In this document: in pieces, positions 1 through 9,560 of the stretch
How the letters are laid out: each line of letters starts with the position of its first letter
How positions within the stretch are numbered: the first letter of the stretch is position 1
Source: Myxococcota bacterium
Lineage (GTDB): Bacteria > Myxococcota > XYA12-FULL-58-9 > JALHOP01
Direction: 5' to 3'
DNA length: 64,000 nt
Assembly (NCBI GenBank): GCA_022842935.1
Contig: JALHOP010000006.1
Coordinates: forward strand, 186,001 to 250,000
The notes under the pieces: model-generated
Told to the model about the DNA's origin: nothing
Databases searched by the model: none
What the model saw: only the letters and a program-made list of their open reading frames with translations
Program-made: the position numbers and the translations under genes

Positions 1-1332
1 GGGTGTATGCAATGGCTCAATGAGGGTGGAGCGCTTGGCGTCTTCCCGGCGGGCGAGGTGTCTCACCTCAGACCTTCGCTGCGCGTCGAGGATCCGCCGT
101 GGAGCCCTACGATCGCGCGCATCGCCAGAAGGCGCGCCGTTCCGGTGCTGCCCGTCCATTTCGAAGGAGGAAACGGCCCCCTTTTCCAGCTCGCGGGGCT
201 CGTGCATCCGCGGCTGCGGACGGTGCTATTGCCGCGCGAGCTTGCGCGGTTCACGAACCGTGCGGTGCGCGTGCGGATCGGCAAGGTGATTCCGCCCTCG
301 AGCTTCGCGGCTTACGCGAGCGACGCCGAGCTCGTCGACTACCTGCGGCTGCGCACCTACGTGCTCAAGAGTCGACCCGCAAGCGACGGTCCAAAAACGA
401 TCGCGCCAGCCGCGGATGTTCGGCTGATGTGTGAAGAGCTCGCGCGGCTCAACAGCGCGCGCCTTCTCAGCTCCGGTGATCTCGCAGTCTACGCCGCCCG
501 AGCCCAGGCCATCCCCAACGTACTTCACGAGATCGGTCGTCTTCGCGAGATCACCTTCCGCCAAGCACGCGAGGGCACAGGCAAGGCCTTGGACCTCGAT
601 CGCTTCGACGCGCACTACGTCCATCTCTTCGTCTGGAATCATGCGACGAGCGAGGTGGTTGGCGCCTATCGTATCGGGCACTCCGACGACATTCTCGAAC
701 GCCATGGCGTGCATGGTCTCTATACGCACACGTTGTTTTCCTACGGCGAAGAGTTGCTTCGACGTATCGGACCGTCGCTCGAGCTAGGTCGCTCGTTCGT
801 GCGGCCCGAGTACCAGCGTGCCTATGCGCCGCTCTTGCTGCTGTGGCGCGGCATCGGACAATACGTGGCTCGCCATCCGCGATACCGGACGCTTTTCGGC
901 CCGGTGTCGATCAACAACGACTACACCTCGGTGTCGCGCGACCTCATCGCCACCTTCTTGACCGAAAACGCGTCCATTCCGGAGTTGGCCCGCTTGGTGC
1001 GCCCACGCACACCCATGAAAGCCCGCCGATCGGAGCTCGATGTGCGCAAGACCAGCAGGGTCCTACGGGATATCGATCATGTTTCCGAGCTTGTCTCGGA
1101 GCTCGAGGCCGATGCCAAGGGCGTTCCTGTCCTGCTCAAGCAATACATGAAGCTCGGCGGCAAGCTCCTGGCCTTCAACGTCGATCCCGGCTTCGGCGAC
1201 GTACTCGACGGGCTCATCGTGGTGAACCTCGATCAGACCGAGAGCCGAATCCTCGAGAAATACATGGGGCGCGACCAAGCTGCGGCGTTCTCAGGCAGGG
1301 CGGAGTGCGAATCTCTAGCCCTTGTAGGTTAA
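1..1332 (+). CDS. Partial bifunctional lysophospholipid acyltransferase / GNAT acyltransferase (OlsF-like)
   Basis: The reading frame is open from base 1, so the N-terminus lies outside the window; about 443 residues are visible. The first 100 residues carry the second half of a PlsC acyltransferase, including the FPAGE block that corresponds to FPEGT. From about residue 180 the protein reads as a GNAT/hemolysin-type N-acyltransferase: a DRFDAHYVHL segment, VVGAYRIG, then LGRSFVRPEYQ. This PlsC-then-OlsB order is known from OlsF, which makes ornithine lipids by N- and then O-acylation. The C-terminus overlaps the convergent HAD gene by 18 bp. The ornithine-lipid role is inferred from domain order; another acyl acceptor is possible. 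Confidence 0.8.
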   Translation, partial: GCMQWLNEGGALGVFPAGEVSHLRPSLRVEDPPWSPTIARIARRRAVPVLPVHFEGGNGPLFQLAGLVHPRLRTVLLPRELARFTNRAVRVRIGKVIPPSSFAAYASDAELVDYLRLRTYVLKSRPASDGPKTIAPAADVRLMCEELARLNSARLLSSGDLAVYAARAQAIPNVLHEIGRLREITFRQAREGTGKALDLDRFDAHYVHLFVWNHATSEVVGAYRIGHSDDILERHGVHGLYTHTLFSYGEELLRRIGPSLELGRSFVRPEYQRAYAPLLLLWRGIGQYVARHPRYRTLFGPVSINNDYTSVSRDLIATFLTENASIPELARLVRPRTPMKARRSELDVRKTSRVLRDIDHVSELVSELEADAKGVPVLLKQYMKLGGKLLAFNVDPGFGDVLDGLIVVNLDQTESRILEKYMGRDQAAAFSGRAECESLALVG

Positions 1333-2403
1333 GACGGTCACATCCGCGCTGTTCCTCTTGATGTGATCGAGGAACTCCTGGTCCGGGTCGACCGCGAAGG
1401 CCCGCACGGTCGCGCGCGACAACATCGGCGTGTCGCTCCCTGCGGAGTCGCCCGAAGCGAAAAGCGGCTGTGGCGACACCAAGAGGTCGGCTACACGGTG
1501 CTTGCCGAGCAGACGCGCATCAACCGCGCGACCGGTGCAGATGCCATTGACGACCTCGAGCTCGAAGCCGTGAACGCGTTGCGGGGGGATGCCGAGGATC
1601 TTGGCACCCTGGCGGGCGACCGTCGGCAAGCCGAGCGTGATGATGTGCGACTCGACGCCCTTCTGAGCGAGTGTCCGCACCAGCGTATCGACGTTCGCGC
1701 CCGGCCGGCCATGGCCGAAGAACTTCGTACGGTACGGTGGTTTGCCTGGCACGCCCTTGTTGAACAGTTCGTCAGCCACGGCGGTCAGTTTGCTCTCGTG
1801 GACCCCGGTCAGTGCGCCGATCACCACGAAGAACACGTGCGCGAGGGACATGGAGTCGGTCTCGACCATCTGTAGGGCACGCGCGACGATGTCGTTGGTG
1901 GTGAAACCTTCGAGGGCGCACAGGGCTAATTTGCCATTGCTCACATCCACGAGCAGCTTCGCGACGCGGTGGGCGTTGGCGTTCGGCAGGACGGCGCGCT
2001 GCAGTAGCAGAGCGACGAAGTCACGGAAGACGTCGCCTCCGATGATCGTGTTGTCGAAGTCGAAGATGGCGGTCGGCGTAATGCCCGCGCGGACCACGCC
2101 ACTCACGTCGATTCGACGGACCGCCGCGATGAGCTGCTGCGGTGTGACCTTGGCATGGGGCAAGAAGAAGCCAATGGAGCTGGCGGTCGTCGGACCCCCC
2201 GCACGCGCGCGCAAGGCCGTGCCGGCGCGCGTCATGGCATCGACATCGAAGCGCGGCAGACCGGCGCGCATCGAAGCGATCATCTGCTCAGGGGTCGAAA
2301 ACGGCAGACCCGCGACGCGCCGAGAGCTTGTGACGCTATGCGTCGCGAACGTGGCAAGCCCGGGGCCGCTATGAAGGACCGCGCGCAGGCTGGGCGAAAG
2401 CAT
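1315..2403 (-). CDS. HAD-IB family phosphatase
   Basis: A 362-residue haloacid-dehalogenase hydrolase of the phosphoserine-phosphatase-like IB group. The nucleophile motif DFDNT is near residue 115, a conserved Lys lies in GKHRVADLL, and the metal-binding motif GDSAGSD is near residue 315. The first 90 residues show no known domain. The ATG start is well supported by GGAAGG six bases upstream. It lies 72 bp downstream of the DsbD-type gene on the same strand and overlaps the OlsF-like gene tail to tail. HAD-IB proteins beside acyltransferases often act on phosphorylated lipid precursors, but the substrate cannot be read from the sequence. Confidence 0.8.
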   Translation of the reverse strand: MLSPSLRAVLHSGPGLATFATHSVTSSRRVAGLPFSTPEQMIASMRAGLPRFDVDAMTRAGTALRARAGGPTTASSIGFFLPHAKVTPQQLIAAVRRIDVSGVVRAGITPTAIFDFDNTIIGGDVFRDFVALLLQRAVLPNANAHRVAKLLVDVSNGKLALCALEGFTTNDIVARALQMVETDSMSLAHVFFVVIGALTGVHESKLTAVADELFNKGVPGKPPYRTKFFGHGRPGANVDTLVRTLAQKGVESHIITLGLPTVARQGAKILGIPPQRVHGFELEVVNGICTGRAVDARLLGKHRVADLLVSPQPLFASGDSAGSDTPMLSRATVRAFAVDPDQEFLDHIKRNSADVTVLTYKG

Positions 2404-2475
2404 ACAAACCCTTCCAGCTGACTTCAGGAAAGTCGCCGAAAGCGTTATCGCATCGAGCCCACGTAGGGTGCTTGA

Positions 2476-4758
2476 TCAGCCGCCGTGGGCCTGCTCGAGG
2501 GCGGTGACAACGACGTCGGTGGTCAAAAGCTCGGGCAAGACGGTCGGCTCCTTTGGGCGTTGCGGGCTGTAGACCAGATACATCGGCACGCCAGCCTTAC
2601 CGTAACGCGCAAGCTCGGTCCGGATACGCTCGTCGCGGCGGGTCCAGTCCGCCTTGAGCATGACGACTTCGAGCCTCTTGGTGAGGTCGGCGACACGGCT
2701 GCTTGCCAGGACGGCGCGCTCGTTGACCTTGCAGGTGATGCACCAGTCCGCAGTGAAGTCGACGAAGACCACCTTGCCGCGCGCAAGCTCTGCCGTGACT
2801 GTCTCGGGCGCGAAGGGCTGCCAGCCGACCTCGCTCGGTGAGGCTGTCTCCATCTGCGCGCCTTCGCCGGTGCGCAAGCTCACGATCGCGCCCGCGGCGA
2901 TGACCACGAGGGCACCGGCGCGTGCAAGCCAGCGCGTCTTGCCTCGGGCGCCGGCGGCCAGCCAGGTCGCGAGTGCAGCTGTCAGTGCGAAGCCGATGAC
3001 GGCTGCCATGCCGTCGACGCCACCAACTTTGCCGACGACCCACGCGAGCCAAAGCACCGTCGCAAGCAAGGCGAAGCCCATGACCTGTTTCAACCGAACC
3101 ATCCACATCCCGGGCTTGGGCACGAACGACAGAGCGCGGGGTATCGAGGTCAAGACGACGAAGGGCGCCGCGAGGCCAAGGCCGATGACGAGGAAGACAA
3201 CCACGATAAGCCAAGCCTCGCCCGCCAGCGCGAAGCCTACGGCTGTTCCGAGAAAAGGCGCCGAGCATGGCGTCGCGACCGCGACCGCGAGCACACCTTC
3301 TAGCGCGCTCTTCAGAGGACCGTGCGTCTTGTGGACGACCTCGCCCAGGGTCGTGACTCCGCCAGCGCCGATGTCGAAGACACCGAACATGCTGAGCGCG
3401 AAGATCGTTAGCACACCAGCCACCAGAGTGACGAAAAGCGGCTCTTGAAACTGGAACCCCCAGCCTACCGCGTGTCCGCCCGCGCGGAGCAACACGACGG
3501 TTCCGGCAAGAGCCGCCATCGAGGCGAGAATGCCGCCGGTGTAGGCGAGGCTATGTCCAAAGACGACCGCGCGCCCGTGTCTGTCCGAGGTTCCGGCGAG
3601 CTGCGTGTAGCCGGTCACCTTGATCGCGAGCACCGGCAGCACGCACGGCATGAGATTCAAGACGAGACCACCGAGCAGCGCGAGGAGCAGCATGTGCCAC
3701 ACCCCCACGGGCGACGTCGCTTGCGGAGCCGCCGTCGGCAGGGCGGTCGTCGGCAGCAGAGCGTGCGCCTGCGGCGTGGCGATGGCGTTGCTCGTGGCCC
3801 GCGCGAGCGGTACGGCGAACCGTACCAGCGCCGGACTGCCGTCCACGCGCTCGAGCTCGAGAACTCCGGCGAAGGTCGTATCGCCATCCGGCTCGTCGGG
3901 TCCGCTCTTGCCAACGAGATCCACCACGAGACCGCTGTAAGCGCTGGGATGTTCACGGACGGCAATGGCTTTCCACTCGACCCCCGGGGTGCGCTCGGGT
4001 GCAAAGACATCGTCGATGGCGTCGCCTGGTACCTGATAGCTCGGGCAATCCGAGCCGGGCGCCGGAGGACCCGCACAAGCAACGATGCCGAGGCTTGCCG
4101 CGAAGCGACTATTGGGTTTAACGGCCGACACGTCGTAAGCGACATCCACGCTTAGTCCGAAGTCAGAGGCGTTTCTCGGCACGCGTGCCGCGTGGCGGTC
4201 GAATAGCTCGACGATGCCAGGAGGCGCGGGGGTCGACTCGCCGCGCAACGGAATGGTCCTCGATAGCGACGCCTCGCCTGGGGTGCAATCGACCTTGCAA
4301 GCGAGATAGTCGGCCCTAACCTGCACGGTGAGGTCGCCGCGCGCGTTTTCGGTTACGGTTGCCTTGGTGAAGAGCAGTACTTCGTTTGCGTACCCGTACG
4401 TCGTGATGAAACCGTCGGCTTGTTTGAATATGGCCGGTGCTGGCCATCGCAGCTCGTCGAAACCGAGTCCTTGTCCGTTAAAGCGAACATCGGTGGCGAG
4501 TGCGGCCTGGCCGGGGTTCTTCCAGTAGATGTGGTAGTGCTCGTCGATGAGGAACAGGACACCGACCCGGAAGCTCTCGCCCGGTGTCACCGCGGCCACA
4601 TCGGTCATCAGATAGGCGTGAACTCGTGGCTCCCCGTTGTCGTCGGCGCCTGCTTGGTGGGCGCCTTTGGGGACCTCGAGGGGGAGTCGCGGCGTCGCGG
4701 CGAGGGCGGTGGGTGCCGCGATGAGAGCTGCGGCGAGTGTCGAGAAGGCGAATTTCAC
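2476..4758 (-). CDS. Cytochrome c-type biogenesis / thiol:disulfide interchange protein, DsbD family
   Basis: A 760-residue inner-membrane electron relay that passes reducing power from cytoplasmic thioredoxin to the periplasm. The start is taken as GTG at 4758 because the frame then opens with a clean signal peptide (MKFAFSTLAAAL-type, with an Ala-rich cleavage region); the frame upstream of it looks non-coding. The periplasmic N-terminal domain carries a Cys pair in ACKVDC. The membrane domain has the paired cysteines LMPCVLPV and TPCSAPFLG. The C-terminal thioredoxin domain has WCITCK. All three redox centres expected of DsbD/ScsB-type proteins are therefore present. It is divergent from the LOG gene across only 51 bp. 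Confidence 0.88.
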   Translation of the reverse strand: MKFAFSTLAAALIAAPTALAATPRLPLEVPKGAHQAGADDNGEPRVHAYLMTDVAAVTPGESFRVGVLFLIDEHYHIYWKNPGQAALATDVRFNGQGLGFDELRWPAPAIFKQADGFITTYGYANEVLLFTKATVTENARGDLTVQVRADYLACKVDCTPGEASLSRTIPLRGESTPAPPGIVELFDRHAARVPRNASDFGLSVDVAYDVSAVKPNSRFAASLGIVACAGPPAPGSDCPSYQVPGDAIDDVFAPERTPGVEWKAIAVREHPSAYSGLVVDLVGKSGPDEPDGDTTFAGVLELERVDGSPALVRFAVPLARATSNAIATPQAHALLPTTALPTAAPQATSPVGVWHMLLLALLGGLVLNLMPCVLPVLAIKVTGYTQLAGTSDRHGRAVVFGHSLAYTGGILASMAALAGTVVLLRAGGHAVGWGFQFQEPLFVTLVAGVLTIFALSMFGVFDIGAGGVTTLGEVVHKTHGPLKSALEGVLAVAVATPCSAPFLGTAVGFALAGEAWLIVVVFLVIGLGLAAPFVVLTSIPRALSFVPKPGMWMVRLKQVMGFALLATVLWLAWVVGKVGGVDGMAAVIGFALTAALATWLAAGARGKTRWLARAGALVVIAAGAIVSLRTGEGAQMETASPSEVGWQPFAPETVTAELARGKVVFVDFTADWCITCKVNERAVLASSRVADLTKRLEVVMLKADWTRRDERIRTELARYGKAGVPMYLVYSPQRPKEPTVLPELLTTDVVVTALEQAHGG

Positions 4759-4809
4759 TGCGTCTCCGTCTACCTTAAACCCGCGACCGCATCCTGATAT
4801 TCGCTTGCC

Positions 4810-5577
4810 ATGACATCCGCTAACCTCCCGAACGACCCCAAGAATTGGGGCAAGACGTCGCCTGATCAGGAAGAGCGCAAGTTCTTCGAAGGGCCCAAGC
4901 GTCCACACAACGACGGCGCTCGCTTGCTACGCATCATGGCGGAGTTCGCCAAGGGTTTTCATACGCTCTGGCGGGTTGGCCCATGCGTGACGGTGTTCGG
5001 CTCGGCCCGCTTTCAGGAGGGGCACCGCTACTACACCATGGCGCGCGAGATGGGGCGGGAGCTTGCGAGCGTGGGTTTCACGACCATGACCGGCGGCGGT
5101 CCCGGCATCATGGAGGCCGCCAACCGCGGCGCCAAGGAGGCCGGTGGCGCCTCGTGGGGCTGCAACATCAAGCTGCCGCGCGAGCAGCATGAAAATCCCT
5201 ACGTCGACAGGTTCATCACCTTTCGCTACTTCTTCGTCCGCAAGGTGATGCTGGTGAAGTACAGTTACGCGTTCGTTTGTCTTCCTGGAGGCTTCGGGAC
5301 CCTCGATGAGCTGTTCGAGATCGCGGTTTTGGTACAGACCGGCAAGGTTCGGAACTTCCCGATCGTCCTCATGGGACGCGCGTATTGGCAGCCGCTGCTC
5401 GACTACATCAAGGGCACCTTCGTCGCGGAGAAGACCATCGACCCCCTGGACTTCGACCGCTTCTACGTGACTGACTCTGCGTCCGAGGCGGCCAAACACA
5501 TCGTCGATGTGGCTACGCGCGATCTCGGGCTCGGATATCGCAAGGCGCTCGCCAAGGCGGCCACGGGCAAACCCTGA
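4810..5577 (+). CDS. LOG-family Rossmann protein (TIGR00730-type)
   Basis: A 255-residue protein with the LOG (lysine decarboxylase-like) signatures: GGGPGIMEAANRGA near residue 95 and PGGFGTLDELFE near residue 160. Characterised LOG proteins are phosphoribohydrolases acting on nucleoside 5'-monophosphates, cytokinin ribotides in plants. In bacteria such as this one they are usually housekeeping enzymes of nucleotide turnover. The ATG start follows the divergent intergenic region. It is followed 62 bp later by a coiled-coil membrane protein. The family call is firm; the physiological substrate is unknown. Confidence 0.85.
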   Translation: MTSANLPNDPKNWGKTSPDQEERKFFEGPKRPHNDGARLLRIMAEFAKGFHTLWRVGPCVTVFGSARFQEGHRYYTMAREMGRELASVGFTTMTGGGPGIMEAANRGAKEAGGASWGCNIKLPREQHENPYVDRFITFRYFFVRKVMLVKYSYAFVCLPGGFGTLDELFEIAVLVQTGKVRNFPIVLMGRAYWQPLLDYIKGTFVAEKTIDPLDFDRFYVTDSASEAAKHIVDVATRDLGLGYRKALAKAATGKP

Positions 5578-5639
5578 CGGCCACGCATTGTTTCCTGTAG
5601 ACGCAGCCGCTCCAATTGGACGAAAATTCTCCCCGACCC

Positions 5640-6215
5640 ATGCCAACCGACTTCGAAGCCAGCGAGCGTGAGGATCGCCTCGCGAGTGTGTCCGAGTCGG
5701 GAGTCTCGCTGGTCAGCAAGGAACGCCTCGCAGAGCTGAAAGCTCAGCTCGATGAAGAGCGGCAGCTGCTCGATCAAGAGCGCGCCATTCAGATCCGAAA
5801 TCGCGCGGCCTTCGACAGAGATCGTGCGAACCTCGACGAGAAGGCAGAGAGCCTCGCCATCGAAGCGGAGCGTCTGCGCGAGCGGAGTCGCGATCTCGAA
5901 CAGCGCGAGGCCGCCATCCGTCAGCGCGAGGCCAGCTTGTCTCGGCGGTCCGACGAGGGCACCAATCCCCGCCTCGATGAGGGCCAAGGCAACGACTGGA
6001 ATCTTCCAACGGTCGCGGCGTCAGTCGAAGAGGCGCGCGCTCTCGTGAGCAAAGCCGCGCAGTGGAAGCCGCAGGCCGAGCAACCGCAGCGCCGTCCCTC
6101 GGCCGTCCAAGACGGGCCGCTGCGGCAGATCTTGCTTGCCAATCCAGTCGCGACCTTTGCTTTCGGTTTCGCCGCCGCGACAATCGCCATGATCATCTTG
6201 TGGAGCTGGTTGTAG
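5640..6215 (+). CDS. Hypothetical coiled-coil protein with C-terminal membrane anchor
   Basis: About 191 residues from the ATG at 5640; a TTG at 5616 would add eight residues, and neither has a clear Shine-Dalgarno. Residues about 25 to 105 are strongly charged with a Leu/Arg/Glu heptad character (ERLAELKAQLDEERQLLDQ-like), which indicates a long coiled coil. A less ordered linker follows, then a single hydrophobic segment at the extreme C-terminus ending in ILWSWL. The topology suggests a tail-anchored inner-membrane protein. It ends nine bases before the GMC oxidoreductase and is probably co-transcribed. No family is recognised. Confidence 0.7.
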   Translation: MPTDFEASEREDRLASVSESGVSLVSKERLAELKAQLDEERQLLDQERAIQIRNRAAFDRDRANLDEKAESLAIEAERLRERSRDLEQREAAIRQREASLSRRSDEGTNPRLDEGQGNDWNLPTVAASVEEARALVSKAAQWKPQAEQPQRRPSAVQDGPLRQILLANPVATFAFGFAAATIAMIILWSWL

Positions 6216-6223
6216 GACGTCGC

Positions 6224-7768
6224 GTGAGCACCGCGTACGACTTCGTCATCATCGGCTCCGGGTTTGGAGGCAGCGTCAGCGCGCTGCGTCTGGCGGAGAA
6301 AGGTTACCGCGTGCTCGTGCTCGAGAAGGGAAGGCGCCTCGGCCCGGCGGACTTCCCTCGCAGCAACTGGCAGCTCAAGCGCTGGCTTTGGTTGCCAGCG
6401 CTGGGGTTTCGCGGCCTCTTCAAGATGACCTTCATGCGCCACGTCACGGTGGTCAGCGGTGTCGGCGTTGGCGGGGGCTCGCTCGTCTACGCCAACACGC
6501 TCCCGATCCCAGAGGACGACTTCTTTGCTGCCCCGCAATGGGCGACCCTCGCGCCCTGGAAGGAGGAGCTGGCGCCTCATTACCGCGAAGCGCGACGCAT
6601 GCTTGGCGCGGTGCAGAACCCGAACGTGACGCGTCCCGACGAAGTCCTGCGTGACCTTGCTCGCGAAAACGGACAACCACAAACATGGATGCCTTCGACG
6701 GTGGCTGTCTATTTCGGCGAGCCCGGACGTGAAGTGGAGGACCCCTATTTTGGAGGTGCCGGTCCTCGGCGTAGCGGCTGCACCGGCTGCGGTGCTTGCA
6801 TGCTCGGCTGCCGCTATGGCGCCAAGAACACCCTCGACAAAAACTACCTCTATTTCGCCGAGAAGCGTGGCGTAACCGTCGAAGCGGACAGCGAAGCCGT
6901 GTGGGTGAGGCCTAGAGATGGCGGTTACGAAGTCGAGGTGTTGTCCATCGAGGATGGTGGTCGGCGACGTGTGCAGACCGCGAACGTCGTGTTCGCGGGC
7001 GGCGTGCTCGGCACGGTCGAGCTTCTCTTGCGCTTGAAGGCAAGCCCAGATGGTCTGCCTGACTTGTCGGACCGGGTTGGCGACTTCGTGCGCACCAACT
7101 CCGAGACTCTCATTGGTGTTACGAGCAGTCGGCGCGACGTCGACCTGTCGCGCGGAATCGCCATCGGCTCTATCGTAGCGACCGACGCACACTCGCACCT
7201 CGAGCCCGTTCGCTATCCTGCGGGTTCCGGCTTCTTTCGCTTGCTCATGGCGCCGCATGTCGCCGGCGATACCGTCGGCACACGCTTACTGGGGCTCGCG
7301 CGCTCACTAGCGCGTCACCCCTTGAGGTTTCTGCGCGCCTTGCTCGTTCCTGACTGGGCGAAGTTCACGATGATCCTCCTCTACATGCGGAGCCTGGAAG
7401 GGCACTTACGCCTTAGGCTCGGCCGCTTCGGACTGACCACCGCAGTCCAAGACGGTGCGAGACCGCGCGCCTCGATCCCCGAAGCGTCCGCTCTGGCGGA
7501 GCGAGTAGCAATCAAGCTCGATGGCGCGGCCACGAGCCTCGCTAACGAGACGCTCTTCGATGTTCCAACCACGGCGCATATCCTCGGTGGTGCATGCATG
7601 GGGGAGAGCGCCGCCACGGGTGTCATCGACGCGCGCCATCGCGTCTTTGGCTATGATGGTTTGTTCGTCGTGGATGGCTCGGCAATATCGGCGAACCCGG
7701 GTGTGAATCCTTCGCTCACCATCACCGCGCTTGCCGAACGGGCAATGACGTTCATTCCTCCGAAATGA
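6224..7768 (+). CDS. GMC-type FAD-dependent oxidoreductase (cholesterol-oxidase ChoD-like)
   Basis: A 514-residue flavoprotein. The GTG at 6224 is chosen because the dinucleotide-binding motif (GSGFGG) then sits at residues 10 to 15; the upstream extension in this frame overlaps the preceding gene. A cysteine-rich block with GCTGCGAC and MLGCRYGAKN near residue 190 is typical of the ChoD-like branch of GMC oxidoreductases rather than of classical glucose or choline oxidases. The C-terminal motif around NPGVNPSLTITALAERA completes the FAD site. Its stop overlaps the dipeptidase start (ATGA), so the two are translationally coupled. The substrate may be a sterol or hydroxylated lipid, but this is inference. 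Confidence 0.82.
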   Translation: MSTAYDFVIIGSGFGGSVSALRLAEKGYRVLVLEKGRRLGPADFPRSNWQLKRWLWLPALGFRGLFKMTFMRHVTVVSGVGVGGGSLVYANTLPIPEDDFFAAPQWATLAPWKEELAPHYREARRMLGAVQNPNVTRPDEVLRDLARENGQPQTWMPSTVAVYFGEPGREVEDPYFGGAGPRRSGCTGCGACMLGCRYGAKNTLDKNYLYFAEKRGVTVEADSEAVWVRPRDGGYEVEVLSIEDGGRRRVQTANVVFAGGVLGTVELLLRLKASPDGLPDLSDRVGDFVRTNSETLIGVTSSRRDVDLSRGIAIGSIVATDAHSHLEPVRYPAGSGFFRLLMAPHVAGDTVGTRLLGLARSLARHPLRFLRALLVPDWAKFTMILLYMRSLEGHLRLRLGRFGLTTAVQDGARPRASIPEASALAERVAIKLDGAATSLANETLFDVPTTAHILGGACMGESAATGVIDARHRVFGYDGLFVVDGSAISANPGVNPSLTITALAERAMTFIPPK

Positions 7769-8838
7769 GTATCGTCTTCACCGACCATCGTCGCGATACC
7801 GCGCGCTGGGCGCAGTTGCTCCACGTACCGCGCGCAGCCGTCGAGCTCTATCTCGATTGTGAGGTCATCGACCTGCACGTCGACACCTTCACCTGGCCAC
7901 GCGTGTTCAAGCGTTACGACATTGCGAAGCGTCATCGTCCTTGGCTTCCAGCTTCGGCATTCTTGAACCAGGTCGACTTGCCCCGCACGCGCGAGGCGCA
8001 CATGGCGGGCGTCGTTTGGGACATCGTCACGAATCCGCGACGCCCACCCATGGAGCGCGCCAGGGAGACCCTCGAGCACGTCGCGTTCATCGAGCGCACG
8101 CTCGCGGCTCATCCGAACGACTTCGCCGTGGTGCGCACCGCGAGCGAGTATCGTGCCGTTCGACAGCTCGGGCTGACCGCGTCGTTCATCTCCCTGCAGG
8201 GTGGCCAGGCGGTCGACGTGTCGCTCGACGCGGTGATGGCGCTGCCCGACACCGTCCACCGCATCACCATCGTTCACATGACCGAGTCGCGGATCGGCGT
8301 ACCCAACACGCAGCCGTCGCGCGCGGACGTGGGGCTCTCTGACTTTGGTCGCGACTTCGTGCGCTGCCTCGTCGACAAGCGCATCTTGGTCGACCTCTCG
8401 CACATCAATCGCGCAGGCTTCTTCGATGCGCTGTCGGTGATGCCGCCTCACGTCACCCCTATCGTCACGCATACTGGCGTTACCGGCGTCCGCCCTCTCT
8501 GGCGCAATATCGACGATGCCCAGCTGCGAGCGATCGCCAACCGCGGCGGCACTGTCGGCATCGTCTTCCACCCACATTTCTTGTCCGAAGTGGTGATGAC
8601 CTGTCCGCTCGCGCGCATCGTCGACCACATGGAGCACGTCTGCAAAGTCGTCGGCGACGACTTTGTTTCCATCGGCTCGGACTACGATGGCCTCATCACC
8701 TTGCCGCGCGACTTGCCGGATATCACCTATCAGCCGCGACTCGTCGCCGAGATGCTCGAGCGGGGCTGGAGTGAGACGCGCATTCGTAAAGTTCTTGGCG
8801 GCAACGCCCTGCGCGTGATCGCGGCGATTCGTCCCTAA
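7765..8838 (+). CDS. Membrane dipeptidase-type amidohydrolase (peptidase M19)
   Basis: A 357-residue member of the M19 renal-dipeptidase family of zinc hydrolases. Metal-ligand motifs are visible: DLHVDT near residue 34 (the HxD pair), the THTGVTG segment near residue 235, FHPHF near 270 and GSDYDG near 305. The start ATG overlaps the stop of the GMC oxidoreductase by four bases. A TetR regulator follows after about 60 bp, suggesting a three-gene unit. Family members cleave dipeptides, including D-residue dipeptides, or beta-lactams; the natural substrate here is not known. Confidence 0.83.
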   Translation: MSIVFTDHRRDTARWAQLLHVPRAAVELYLDCEVIDLHVDTFTWPRVFKRYDIAKRHRPWLPASAFLNQVDLPRTREAHMAGVVWDIVTNPRRPPMERARETLEHVAFIERTLAAHPNDFAVVRTASEYRAVRQLGLTASFISLQGGQAVDVSLDAVMALPDTVHRITIVHMTESRIGVPNTQPSRADVGLSDFGRDFVRCLVDKRILVDLSHINRAGFFDALSVMPPHVTPIVTHTGVTGVRPLWRNIDDAQLRAIANRGGTVGIVFHPHFLSEVVMTCPLARIVDHMEHVCKVVGDDFVSIGSDYDGLITLPRDLPDITYQPRLVAEMLERGWSETRIRKVLGGNALRVIAAIRP

Positions 8839-8900
8839 CCCTTTTTGCGGTCGCCTTGATTGCTCCGGCGCTCTGGCCTTTGTTGGCCCGGGTCGGATAC

Positions 8901-9548
8901 ATGGCCCTGCCTATGGCCAGGAAATCGACCGCGAAGGTGAGTAACTACCACCACGGCGATCTGCGCAACGCGCTGGTCACCGCGGGCCGCACTGTCCTCG
9001 AGCGTGACGGTGTTGCCAAGCTCAGCCTGCGCGAGGTCGCCCGTGTCATCGGTGTCTCGCACGGCGCTCCTCTGCACCACTTTCCCTCGAAAGAGGCGCT
9101 GCTGATTGCCATCGCGGCCGACGGCTTCCGGCAGCTATGCGGCGTCATGCGTGATGCCACTCAGGTGCACTTGGAAGACCCGCTCGACCAGTTTCGCGCG
9201 AGCGCCATCGCCTACGTGCGCTTCATGCACGACCACCCCCACCTCATGCGGCTGATGCTAGGGGGGCTCATCCCGAGCTCGTTCGCCGACCCTGAGCTCA
9301 AGCAAGCTTCGCGCGATGCGTTCAACGTACTCGTCGAAACCGTAAAGGCCGCCCAGGCCGCCAACCACGTCATCCACGGCGATCCGATGCGTCTCGCGTT
9401 CGCGGCTTGGGCGAACGTCCACGGCACCAGCGTGCTCGTCCTTGAGGGGCATTACGTGGCCGAGCCCCGCGCTAACCTCGACATCGAGGCGGTAGCGCGG
9501 CGCGCGGTCGAGTTCTTCTACGATGGCGTTCGCCGTCGCTACGAATAG
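8901..9548 (+). CDS. TetR-family transcriptional regulator
   Basis: About 215 residues. The N-terminal helix-turn-helix is clear: LREVARVIGVSHGAPLHHFPSKEAL spans roughly residues 41 to 66, and the following C-terminal region is the ligand-binding and dimerisation domain of the WHG/TetR_C type. Two ATGs (8901 and 8913) are possible; 8901 is listed. It is the last gene of the GMC/M19 run and probably regulates it or itself. It runs tail to tail with mlaC, with 12 bp between the stops. Confidence 0.87.
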   Translation: MALPMARKSTAKVSNYHHGDLRNALVTAGRTVLERDGVAKLSLREVARVIGVSHGAPLHHFPSKEALLIAIAADGFRQLCGVMRDATQVHLEDPLDQFRASAIAYVRFMHDHPHLMRLMLGGLIPSSFADPELKQASRDAFNVLVETVKAAQAANHVIHGDPMRLAFAAWANVHGTSVLVLEGHYVAEPRANLDIEAVARRAVEFFYDGVRRRYE

Positions 9549-9560
9549 GTCATCGAGGCG

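Noticed and set aside
5921-7258. 445-residue minus-strand open frame
   Set aside because: It lies antisense to the GMC oxidoreductase, shows no domain and has the Arg/Ala/His-rich composition of a high-GC shadow frame.
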